From assembly GCF_017254915.1 (NCBI RefSeq), contig NZ_JAFKCT010000002.1, positions 372,001 through 436,000 on the forward strand: a stretch of DNA of 64,000 nt, given 5' to 3'. A program made the position numbers and the translations under genes. Source of the DNA: Algoriphagus oliviformis. Lineage in GTDB: Bacteria; Bacteroidota; Bacteroidia; Cytophagales; Cyclobacteriaceae. This document shows positions 26,917 to 36,700 of the stretch, in pieces. Each line of letters starts with the position of its first letter. The stretch's first letter is position 1. The notes beneath the pieces were generated by a model. It was not told the DNA's origin. It did not search any database and was given only the letters and a program-made list of their open reading frames with translations.

Positions 26917-29900
26917 ATGGAGTCTTCAGCATCTTTTGAATCACAGCACGTATTTTCCAAAGTTGAGCAGGCATTTCGCTTGTTTCCCGGTGAGGTTGCC
27001 TTGGTTTTTGGTGACGAGGCTATCACGTATGCGGAACTGGAGCGACGGGTGTCAACGCTTCGCCAGCTTATTCTGTACAAAGTACCCGGCGAAAAGCTCA
27101 TCGCAGTATCCTGTACCCGGTCAATCCAGACGGTCGTAAACATTCTTGCGGCGCTCGCAGCAGACAAGGCTTACCTGCCGATCGATTTTGACCTGCCGGC
27201 TGACCGAATCCAAAAGATCGTCTCCGAAACCCAGCTCAGATTTGGTTTGCCGGGTAGCGTTCACGAGTCCTTTGACTCCTTGGGTATCACGGATATCAGC
27301 GAATCGCTCCCGTCCCAAACCGACGTGGCCAACGAGCGGGCTGAAAAAGCTTACATTCTATTTACTTCTGGGTCTACCGGCGTGCCCAAGGGGATCGCGA
27401 TTCCCCATGCTGCGGTGACCAATTTTGTGGAGTGGCAAAACTCCACCTCCCAGTCGGGGCCTGGTTTTAATACGCTGCAATTTGCCAAGCTTACCTTTGA
27501 CGTGTCGGTGCAGGAGATTTTCTGTACGCTGTCTACCGGAGGCACGCTTTTTCTGGCTGAAAACAGCACGCTGAAAGACCCGCTTTTGCTCCTGGAATTT
27601 GTCGAGAAAAATGCGATCAACCGGATTTTCTTCCCGTTCATCGCCCTCCAAGGACTCTGCAATGCCGCCAATTCCTATGGCATTTTCCCCAAGTCGCTCA
27701 AGGAGATCATGACTGCCGGCGAGCAGCTCAAAGTGAGTCTGGCTGTCAGAAAGTTTTTCGGCAAGATGGACTGCGTCCTCTACAACCAATATGGACCAAC
27801 CGAGACGACTGTGATTATCACAGAGCTTCGTCTCGACGGCAACCCTGACCGCTGGGAAGATCTTCCCTCTATAGGCAAGGCTATTGCCGGCCACGAGCTT
27901 ATTTTGGTGGACGAAACTGGTAAGCTGGTGACGGACACAGGAGTGGTGGGCGAGATCTACATCTCGGGTCCAGGCCTTGCGCTGGGCTATTTCAACAACC
28001 CCGCTCTCACGGCCGAAAAGTTCGTAAAGATCGGGTTTGAAGGATTGCCACAGCGGCGCTATTTCAAGACCGGGGATCTTGCGGAATGGACTTCTAGGGG
28101 CGAGTTGAGGTTCAAGAGCAGAATCGACGACCAAATCAAAATCAGCGGCTTCCGAGTCGAACTGAGCGACATCGAGGCCAACGTGTCCAATATCGAGGGT
28201 ATCGACGAGAATGTGGTAATCACAGACCACTACAGCGACGGGGAGATTTTCCTGAAGTTGTTCTACATCTCCGCAGACTCGACGCTTACCCAGGAAGTGA
28301 TCCGTAGAAAGCTCGAGAAGGTTCTTCCCGAGTACATGATTCCTGCCCAGTTCATCAAAGTAGACCTTTTCCCGAAAACATCCAGTGGAAAGGTCGACCG
28401 GAAGGCCTTGGCGAAATCCCAGGTCGCTGGCACTTCATCCAAAGCGGAATCCAAGCTGGAAGAAACAAAAGACATAGAGCAGATTGTCAGAAAGATATGG
28501 GCCCAGGTTTTGGGTGTAGATGACTTTGCTGCGGACAGTAATTTTTTCAATCTGGGAGGTCGCTCGATCCTTGCCCAGAAACTTTCCTTGGAGATCAGCG
28601 AAAAGCTTGGAATGAGGTTCCCGGTAGCTTTTGCATACCAATACCCAACACTAAAAAGCCAGCTCAGCTACCTGACGGAAGCCAGCAAACAGTCCTCCGA
28701 GGCGGGTAAAATCCAGCAGAACCAGAGCTCCCGCCAGTCCAAGGACGTGGCGGTGATCGCGATGGCGGGCAAGTTCCCCAAGGCAAATTCCATCGGGGAA
28801 TTTTGGGAGATGATCAAAAGCAAAGGGGAGGGGATTACCTTTTTCGACAAAGATGAGATCGATCCCTTGATCCGAGCCGAGGCTGAGGAGCCAAACTACG
28901 TGAAGGCCCGGGGGATAGTGGATGGCGTGGAAAACTTCGACGCCGAATACTTTGGCATCAATCCCAAGCTGGCGGCGATCATGGATCCACAGCAGCGGCT
29001 GTTTATGGAGATCTGCCATGAGGCGCTGGAGAAAGCCGGCTGGATAGCCAATCGTCCCGAATACAAGATTGGCGTGTTTGGAGGAACCAACTACAATACT
29101 TATTTCAACAAAAACATCGTATTTGACCAAGAGCTGCTGGATGTCTTTGGGGCGATCCCCATCCTTTCCATGAACGAAAAGGACTATCTGACTTCCCGCA
29201 CGGCTTTTCAGCTCAATCTCAAGGGGCCAGCCGTGAGCGTTTACTCCGCCTGCTCCACGTCTCTCTTGGCTGTGGCTCAAGCTGTAGAAAGCATCCGAAG
29301 TGGACAATGCGTGGCGGCCCTCGCTGGAGGAGCCTCGGTGACTTTCCCGGTGAGAAGCGGGCAGGTGCACGAAGAAGGGGCGATTTTCAGCCATGACGGC
29401 CACTGCAAGCCCTTTGATGCGAGCGGTACTGGAACGGTATTCTGCGACGGCGCTGGAGTAGTGCTGCTCAAGTCTTACGAGCAGGCTGTGGCAGATGGAG
29501 ACCCGATTTTTGCGGTGGTCAAAGGCGTAGCCGTAAACAACGACGGATCCGAAAAGGCCAGCTTCACCTCCCCAAGCGTATTGGGTCAGGCCGATGTGAT
29601 CAAGACCGCTATGGCCGATGCCGGCGTACGGGCTTCCGATATTGGAATGATCGAAGCGCATGGCACTGCGACCCCGATCGGGGATCCGATTGAGATCGAA
29701 GGGCTCAAGTTGGCCTTTGGAGAAGCAGCTCCCCTTCAGAGCTGCTCCATCAGCTCCGTAAAGAGCAATGTGGGGCACTTGACCGCAGCCGCGGGAATCG
29801 CCGGCTTGATCAAAGCCATCTGCGCACTGAATGAACGCGTGCTGCCTGCCTCGCGCGGCTATGAGCGTCCCAATCCGGAAATCAACTTTGAGCAATCGCC

Positions 29901-32900
29901 ATTTTATGTGCAAAAAGACACCGCCCCTTGGATGACCGACGGCAAAAGGGTCGCTGGCGTGAGCTCATTTGGTTTTGGCGGGACGAATGTCCACGTGATC
30001 GTGGAAGAGTTTGACTCTGCCGAAAAGAAAAAGAAGACTTCAGACTACAGCGACCATTTGATTTCTTTTTCCGCAAAGAAAGAGAAAAGCTTGGCGCTTT
30101 ATGCCGCCGATCTGCGCAGATGGGTTTCCTCGCGTTCTGATCTGGACTTGGCCAGCTTGAGCCAAAACCTGCTGAAGAGAAACGCTCCCTTCGGATTCCA
30201 ACAGTCCTTTTGCGTTTCCTCCAAGCGGGAGCTGCTGGACAAACTGCAGGCAGTGGCAGACGGAGAAACCAGAGCCATCCAGCGTTTGGGTGAATTTGGA
30301 CGTCCTGTTTTCCTCTTCCCAGGTCAGGGAGCCCAATACATTGAGATGGGCAAGACGCTCTATGAGTCCAACAAAGTATTCAAATCTGCCTTCGACGAAT
30401 GTTGTGGTGAGTTTGACAGCTATTTGCCCACCTCGCTGAAGCAGGAGATCTTCAGCGGATCGGCCGAGACTTTGGCCAATACCCTTTACACCCAGCCGGC
30501 GATTTTCACGGTTTGCTATTCCCTTTCCGTGATGTTGATGGATATGGGAATCCAGCCCGAGGCGGTTTGCGGACACAGCATAGGGGAGTATGTGGCGGCA
30601 CATTTTGCCGGAGTCTTTTCCCTGCAAGACGCGATCAAAGTCGTGGCGTACAGAGGAAAGCTGATCAGCGAACTTCCGGGCGGAAACATGCTGTCTGTCA
30701 GGTCAAAGACGGATATCGTGCTGGAGCTTTTGCCTCAACAGCTATCTTTGGCAGCCCACAATTCCCCCAATCTCTGCGTGGTATCCGGCCCGGTCTGTGC
30801 GATCGCGGACTTCAAGACTGTGCTGGACGGCTATGGCATTGCCAGCCAGATTTTGAAGACCAGCCATGCCTTCCACTCCGCGATGATGGACGGAGCGCTG
30901 GAAGATTTTGCAAAAGTGATCGCTTCGGTCAAGCTGCAGTCGCCAAAACTCCCGCTGATGTCCACGCAAACGGGCAAATGGCTCACTGACCAGGAGGCGA
31001 AATCTGTAGACTATTGGACTGGTCACATCAGAAACGCGGTGTTGTTCAACGATGCAGCGGCCACCCTGCTGGAGGAAATGCCGGATGCCTATTTTGTGGA
31101 AGTAGGCCCGGGAAATGTGCTAAACAGCCTGATGCAGCAGCAGCCCAACGGAAAAAACCATCCCATTGTCCATAGTCTTTCCAGAACAGACTCAGGTTCG
31201 GAAAATGCTTATATGATCGAGCAGTTGGGCATCGCAAGAGCCAAAGGAGCACTCATCGACCTGGACTTGATATTCAAGTTTTCCGATTTTGAGTTTTTGG
31301 ACATTCCTACGTACGCCTTTGACAAAAAGCTCTGCTGGAACCAGAACGGCGCGAATTTCAATCCCGCATTCCGCAAGAGCGCTGGCCAAAGCCTGGGAAA
31401 TAGGGTAGTGGAGGCTCCACTTTCTTCTGGCAAATTTGCCAAAGAAGAGGGAAATGGCGAGCTTCGTCATTTTGCCAAACTAAAAACTATGCTTGAATCG
31501 GCATCGGGTATTTCTATTTCAGAAAATGACCTTGATTCTTCATTTTTCGAGTTGGGTTTGGATTCCCTGATTTTGACCCAATTCACCTTTTCGCTGAAGA
31601 AGGAATTTGGCGTCCAGGTATCCTTCCGCCAGCTCAACGATACGCACAACACGCCCAAGTCTATCCTGGATTTGCTGGATGAGAGCCTGTCTCCAGAGGA
31701 GAAGGCCAACAAAGCTCAGTCGGCGCCCAAGGTGAGGACGGTAGAAGTCGAGGATATCGTAAACGCATCGGATTTGGCAAGGGAAACCTCCCAGGAAGAG
31801 GGCGATCTTTCCGCGATAAAACTTCAGAATTTCAATAAAATAAAGGCCTTGTTGGAAGCTGCTGCCGGAGTGTCGATCTCAGAGGAAAATCTCGATTCCA
31901 GCTTTTTTGAGCTTGGGCTGGACTCTCTGATTTTGACCCAGTTCGTTTTCTCCTTGAAGAAGGAGTTTGGCGTGCAGGTGTCCTTCAAGCAGCTCAACGA
32001 CTCGCTGAATACTCCAAAGTCTATTCTGGACTATTTGGAGGCAATCAGACCTTCAGATGCCAAGCTTTCCCAGGAAAATCGGAAAGGTTTTCCATCAGGT
32101 GAGGCTTCCATGCACCATCTCAAAAACCAGCTTGAATCCATCACCCAGCAAGTCCGAAAAATCGAGACAGGCCACTCCGAGGAGCATGCCAGCCAAATGG
32201 GCTTGGATCTGGGGAGGCTGACCAGTGGGATGGCTGAGGGCAGCGCAACGGGCCAAGGTGCTAGCCCAGTGGCTGAGACTAGCCAGAAGGCAGCGGATTT
32301 CCTCGCTGACTTTGGATTGGAGTTCACCCGAAAAACGATGAAGAGCAAGCAGCATTCGCTGCGGATGAATGGAGGTTTGGGTAATCCGAGTTTTGTGAAC
32401 GGCTATCCCGCGATCGACTCTTCCGATGTTTCTTACAAAATCGTGTCCGATCGATTTGCTGGTGCGACCATGCATGACGTGGATGGAAACCGCTATCTTG
32501 ACTGGATGGGCGGCAAGGGTGTCAATATCCTAGGCAACAATCCGAGTCTGGTTGGCGAGGCTTTGAAAAAGCATATTACAATGGCAGGCGATTCCGGTTC
32601 GATAGCTTCTCAGGTAGAAGCCCTCGGAAAGACCATCCGTAGCTTGGCTGGTGTCGAGCAGTTTGCGCTGTATGCCACGGAATATGAGGCCAAGCAGTGC
32701 GCCTTTTCACTGGCCCAGAGCGTGTCAGACAGAAAGGTGCTGGTGACTTTCTCCAAGTCCTGTCAAGATTGTGATCGTTCTGGCAGTGCTGTGGATACAG
32801 CCGATTCCAAAGGAGAATTGGTACTGGAGTATGGCTCTCAACAGGCTTTGGAGACCATTTCGAAGCGTGCCAGCCAGATAGCCGCGGTGTGGTTTTCACC

Positions 32901-33693
32901 GATACAAAAAAACAACCCGGGCTTTGTGTCCCTGGATTTCCTCAAAAGACTTCGCGCACTGACCGCGTCCTTGGGAATTTGCCTCATTATGGATGAGACG
33001 CTGACAGGCTTTAGAGTGCATCCTGGAGGTTTTCAGCAGCTCGTAGGCGTGACCGGTGACTTGACCGTGTACGGTACGATGGAAAATTCCGGCCTACAGC
33101 TCACCATCCTTGGGGGGAAGGCAAAGTGGTTTGGCCTGATAGGGGAAAACTCTGTAAAAGAGGTCAATGGATCGGAATCCAACGCGCTCGGATTTTGTGG
33201 CTCCCAGATCCGCCAGCCTCTGCCATTGGCGGCAGCGCAGGCTGTCCTCAGGGAGATAGCGGAAAAAAGCCCCGAGATCCAGGAGAACCTGACGGGAATG
33301 ACGCGACGGCTGGTCACGGGGATAAACGACATTTTCGACCGGTTCGGAGTTGCCTACCGAGCATTTGCTTTCAAATCCATCTGGAGAATAGCTGCGGTAT
33401 CCAAGTTTAGCCATTCCGATATGCTTTTTGCCATGCTGAGAAGCGAAGGGGTGAATATCCACGAAAGGGGCTTTTGCTACATGACAGACGTGCACTGGGC
33501 CGGAGACATTGACCTGACGCTGCAAAAGATCGAATCGGTATTGACGACACTGATCGAAAACGAAGTGATAGACGGTGACCTGCCGGATTTGGAGGAAGTG
33601 CTGATGGATATCAAGAATCCGCCTTTCCCGGGAGCGAAGATAGGATTTGACGAAAATGGCAACCCGATGTGGATAAAGCCACCAAAAAAATAG
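26917..33693 (+). CDS. Hybrid NRPS-PKS: A-PCP-KS-AT-ACP-ACP-aminotransferase-like
   Basis: A 2258-residue assembly-line enzyme. An adenylation domain (1-510; LFTSGSTGVPKG near 147, NQYGPTET 290, GK K492) is followed by a carrier with Ser550 in LGGRSI and a ketosynthase (609-1035) with Cys779, His915 and His954. The acyltransferase (1130-1410) has Ser1221 in GHSIGE and a HAFH motif (1317-1320) that indicates malonyl-CoA. Two near-identical carriers carry Ser1550 and Ser1670 in ELGLDSL. Residues about 1800-2258 resemble class-III aminotransferases (DETLTGFR), but the PLP lysine is Thr2054. The adenylation code reads D V Q F M A Q V I K, close to the proline code DVQLIAHVVK. No KR, DH or ER domain is present. 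It would load an amino acid and extend it once with malonate. Product unknown. Confidence 0.92.
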   Translation: MESSASFESQHVFSKVEQAFRLFPGEVALVFGDEAITYAELERRVSTLRQLILYKVPGEKLIAVSCTRSIQTVVNILAALAADKAYLPIDFDLPADRIQKIVSETQLRFGLPGSVHESFDSLGITDISESLPSQTDVANERAEKAYILFTSGSTGVPKGIAIPHAAVTNFVEWQNSTSQSGPGFNTLQFAKLTFDVSVQEIFCTLSTGGTLFLAENSTLKDPLLLLEFVEKNAINRIFFPFIALQGLCNAANSYGIFPKSLKEIMTAGEQLKVSLAVRKFFGKMDCVLYNQYGPTETTVIITELRLDGNPDRWEDLPSIGKAIAGHELILVDETGKLVTDTGVVGEIYISGPGLALGYFNNPALTAEKFVKIGFEGLPQRRYFKTGDLAEWTSRGELRFKSRIDDQIKISGFRVELSDIEANVSNIEGIDENVVITDHYSDGEIFLKLFYISADSTLTQEVIRRKLEKVLPEYMIPAQFIKVDLFPKTSSGKVDRKALAKSQVAGTSSKAESKLEETKDIEQIVRKIWAQVLGVDDFAADSNFFNLGGRSILAQKLSLEISEKLGMRFPVAFAYQYPTLKSQLSYLTEASKQSSEAGKIQQNQSSRQSKDVAVIAMAGKFPKANSIGEFWEMIKSKGEGITFFDKDEIDPLIRAEAEEPNYVKARGIVDGVENFDAEYFGINPKLAAIMDPQQRLFMEICHEALEKAGWIANRPEYKIGVFGGTNYNTYFNKNIVFDQELLDVFGAIPILSMNEKDYLTSRTAFQLNLKGPAVSVYSACSTSLLAVAQAVESIRSGQCVAALAGGASVTFPVRSGQVHEEGAIFSHDGHCKPFDASGTGTVFCDGAGVVLLKSYEQAVADGDPIFAVVKGVAVNNDGSEKASFTSPSVLGQADVIKTAMADAGVRASDIGMIEAHGTATPIGDPIEIEGLKLAFGEAAPLQSCSISSVKSNVGHLTAAAGIAGLIKAICALNERVLPASRGYERPNPEINFEQSPFYVQKDTAPWMTDGKRVAGVSSFGFGGTNVHVIVEEFDSAEKKKKTSDYSDHLISFSAKKEKSLALYAADLRRWVSSRSDLDLASLSQNLLKRNAPFGFQQSFCVSSKRELLDKLQAVADGETRAIQRLGEFGRPVFLFPGQGAQYIEMGKTLYESNKVFKSAFDECCGEFDSYLPTSLKQEIFSGSAETLANTLYTQPAIFTVCYSLSVMLMDMGIQPEAVCGHSIGEYVAAHFAGVFSLQDAIKVVAYRGKLISELPGGNMLSVRSKTDIVLELLPQQLSLAAHNSPNLCVVSGPVCAIADFKTVLDGYGIASQILKTSHAFHSAMMDGALEDFAKVIASVKLQSPKLPLMSTQTGKWLTDQEAKSVDYWTGHIRNAVLFNDAAATLLEEMPDAYFVEVGPGNVLNSLMQQQPNGKNHPIVHSLSRTDSGSENAYMIEQLGIARAKGALIDLDLIFKFSDFEFLDIPTYAFDKKLCWNQNGANFNPAFRKSAGQSLGNRVVEAPLSSGKFAKEEGNGELRHFAKLKTMLESASGISISENDLDSSFFELGLDSLILTQFTFSLKKEFGVQVSFRQLNDTHNTPKSILDLLDESLSPEEKANKAQSAPKVRTVEVEDIVNASDLARETSQEEGDLSAIKLQNFNKIKALLEAAAGVSISEENLDSSFFELGLDSLILTQFVFSLKKEFGVQVSFKQLNDSLNTPKSILDYLEAIRPSDAKLSQENRKGFPSGEASMHHLKNQLESITQQVRKIETGHSEEHASQMGLDLGRLTSGMAEGSATGQGASPVAETSQKAADFLADFGLEFTRKTMKSKQHSLRMNGGLGNPSFVNGYPAIDSSDVSYKIVSDRFAGATMHDVDGNRYLDWMGGKGVNILGNNPSLVGEALKKHITMAGDSGSIASQVEALGKTIRSLAGVEQFALYATEYEAKQCAFSLAQSVSDRKVLVTFSKSCQDCDRSGSAVDTADSKGELVLEYGSQQALETISKRASQIAAVWFSPIQKNNPGFVSLDFLKRLRALTASLGICLIMDETLTGFRVHPGGFQQLVGVTGDLTVYGTMENSGLQLTILGGKAKWFGLIGENSVKEVNGSESNALGFCGSQIRQPLPLAAAQAVLREIAEKSPEIQENLTGMTRRLVTGINDIFDRFGVAYRAFAFKSIWRIAAVSKFSHSDMLFAMLRSEGVNIHERGFCYMTDVHWAGDIDLTLQKIESVLTTLIENEVIDGDLPDLEEVLMDIKNPPFPGAKIGFDENGNPMWIKPPKK

Positions 33694-33721
33694 GATTACA
33701 AAAAAACAGTAAGCATTTTTT

Positions 33722-36700
33722 ATGAACAACTCAGTTGAAATGACCTTAAATAAGATGATTCTCACCAACGAACCGGTCGAAATCGAGAAAGTCATCCAAA
33801 CGACTCCTTCCCAAATGGAGATCTGGCTGGCCTGCAAGCTTGGCGGCAATGAGGCGAACATGGCCTACAACGAGTCCGTTTCCGTCCAGCTGAAGGGCAA
33901 CCTGTCTGTGAAGAGTCTTCAGGAGGCATTTTCGAAAACCATCCAGCGGCACGATGGTATGCGGGCGATCCTCAGCCCCAACGGAAAGCATTTGCTGATC
34001 CTTTCCTCCTACGAACTGCCGATTCGACTGAGGGATATCAGTGAGATGAGTTTTGAGGAAAAGGAGCGTTTTTTGAAGAAGCACAGCCTAGAGACCGGCA
34101 AATATCAGTTTAACCTGTCTCAAGGACCGCTTTATGTCATGGAGCTGATCAAGCTGGATGGAATGCACTATCAGCTGACCTTTACTGGGCATCACATCAT
34201 TTTTGACGGCTGGTCGCTGGGCGTGATGATGGAGGAGCTGGGGAGCCTGTACTCTTCCATCGTGAGCCAAACCGAGTCCACGCTGGACAAGGCTGACGAC
34301 CTCACGGAATACTCTGTGGAATTGATCAACTATACCCGCAAGTCCAGCTATAAGGAGACCAAGAAGTTTTGGACTGACTACCTCAGCAATCCTGTGCCTG
34401 ACTTGGTGCTGCCGTTGGACAAAGCGAGACCCAAATACCGGACCTTTGAATGCGAAGTGCTGGAGGTGCCTTTTGAAGACCACTTGCTGGCCAAAGTGAG
34501 GGAGTTTTCCGGCAAGCAGCGTGTCAGCCTCAACCATACCTTGCTGTCTGCTTTTGAGATATTCCTGAGTGGATGGACGGGGCAGGATGACGTGGTCGTA
34601 GGACTTCCCGTTGCCGGGCAGCTTTTGATGAACCGACCCTCCCTGATCGGCCACTGCGTGCATCTGCTTCCCCTGCGCAGCAAAATCGATCCTTCACAGA
34701 CATTCATCGACTATCTGCAGGATCGCAGAAAATCGTATAACAAAACCCTGGACTACCAAGCAATCAGCTTTGGCACCATGGTGCAGGACCTTCAGATCAA
34801 GCGGGATCTATCCCGCATCCCGCTGGTTCCGATTACCTTCAATATTGATATGGGGATGGACAAGTCCATCGAATTTAAAGGACTTGAGCACAAGCTGATC
34901 TCCAACCCCAAGGCCTTCGCCAACTTCGAGATCATCATCAACCTCTTTGGCTCAGCCAACGAGAACGTATTCCAATGGACATTCAACAAGGGGCTCTTTG
35001 ACGAGCTGTCCATTGCCGCTGCGGGTAGCAGATACATGGCGTGCCTGGAGAAGATAGTGGAAAACCCAGAGGCCAAAATCGGGGAAATCATCCAGTCCAA
35101 TCAGGCTTCGAAAACCGACTCTGCCGCATCGGTGGGGGGACTTTCGAACGGAACGGACCGGGACTTCATTCCATTTGTGGAAAAGATCCAGCACCAGTTT
35201 GACCTTCAGGGAGACCAGCTTGCACTTAACTTTCACAAGGAAGTCGTTTCCTACCATTCATTGGGTACCAAGTCAAAATCATTTGCAGCCTACCTGACCA
35301 AAAATGGCATCGGCCCGGGCGACGTGGTCGGTATCCATCTGGACCGTTCGCCTGAGTTGATCTACACCATTTTGGGAGTATTGCAGGCTGGAGCTGCTTA
35401 CTTGCCCATCGACGTGGATTTCCCTGAGGACCGGGTGAAATTTATGCTCAACGATGCCCAAGTAAAGTGCTTCTTCACCGGAAGCAAAGACTTGGACTGG
35501 GGCAGCCTGGAAGCCAAAAAGAGAACTCTAGACCCGGAAGTATTTCATGCCTATCTCGGAGACTATCGTGCTGCGAAGATGGCTGCCAGTGACCCTGTTT
35601 TCATCATCTATACATCGGGATCTACCGGCGTGCCCAAGGGCGTGGTCCTGACTCAAAGCAATCTCTTTCATTTCGCCAAGCACTATGTCACTACTCCTGG
35701 AATCAAGGCAGGAGATCGAGTTTTGGGACTCACGTCCGCCTCATTTGACATGCATTGGCTTGACATGGTCATGCCTTTCGGCTATGGCGCATCGCTTTTC
35801 TTGCTGGACAGGTATCATCGAATCGACTCCAGGGAGATCATCAAGGCGCTGGAGAAACACAAGATCACGCAGCTTTCGGCGACCCCTTCCCACTTGAGAT
35901 CCCTGGTCAACCATGGCATGACCAAGCGACTGGAGGGACTTCGTATCACTTCTGCGGGTGAGCCGCTTTTGGTGGGATTGGCAGATTCGCTCTTTGCCGT
36001 ATGTGACTCACTTTTCAATATCTATGGGCCGTCGGAGACGACGATTTTCTCCACAGTCAAGAAAGTGGAACCGGGGTCAAAACTTATCACCATCGGTGGG
36101 CCTGTACCTGGGACGGACATCATCATCGTCGATGAAGAAGGCAATCTGGTAGAGGGTAGCGGAAAAGTCGGGGAATTGGTGATTGGCGGCACGGGAGTGT
36201 CCGCGGGATATCTCAATCGTCCCGAGCTGAATCGTGAAAAGTTCATCATGGATCCCTTCCCTACCCACAAGGGCCGCTACTATCGTTCTGGCGATCTGGG
36301 TCACTGGACTGAGGATGGCGAAATCATCTGCATGGGCAGAATCGACCATCAGGTGAAAATCCGCGGCCAGCGCGTGGAGCTGGGTGAGATCGAAAGCAAA
36401 ATCTCGGGAGACCCCAAAGTCCAGCATGTCGCGGTACTCAAATATACCGACGAGCACGGGGATGACCTGTTGAAAGCATTTGTCTCCATCAAAGAGGCGT
36501 TCAGGAGCGGTTTTGACAAGCAGGCTTGGATCGAGGACTGCAAAGCAAGCCTCAGCAAGCGCGTAGCTTCCTACATGGTGCCCGCACAATTCGTTGTATT
36601 GGATCAGTTCCCGCTGAATTCCAACGGTAAAGTCGACAGAAACTCGCTCAAGTCGTATGGGTTGGAAGGTTCCCTGGCGACTACGGCTCCCAGCCAAACC

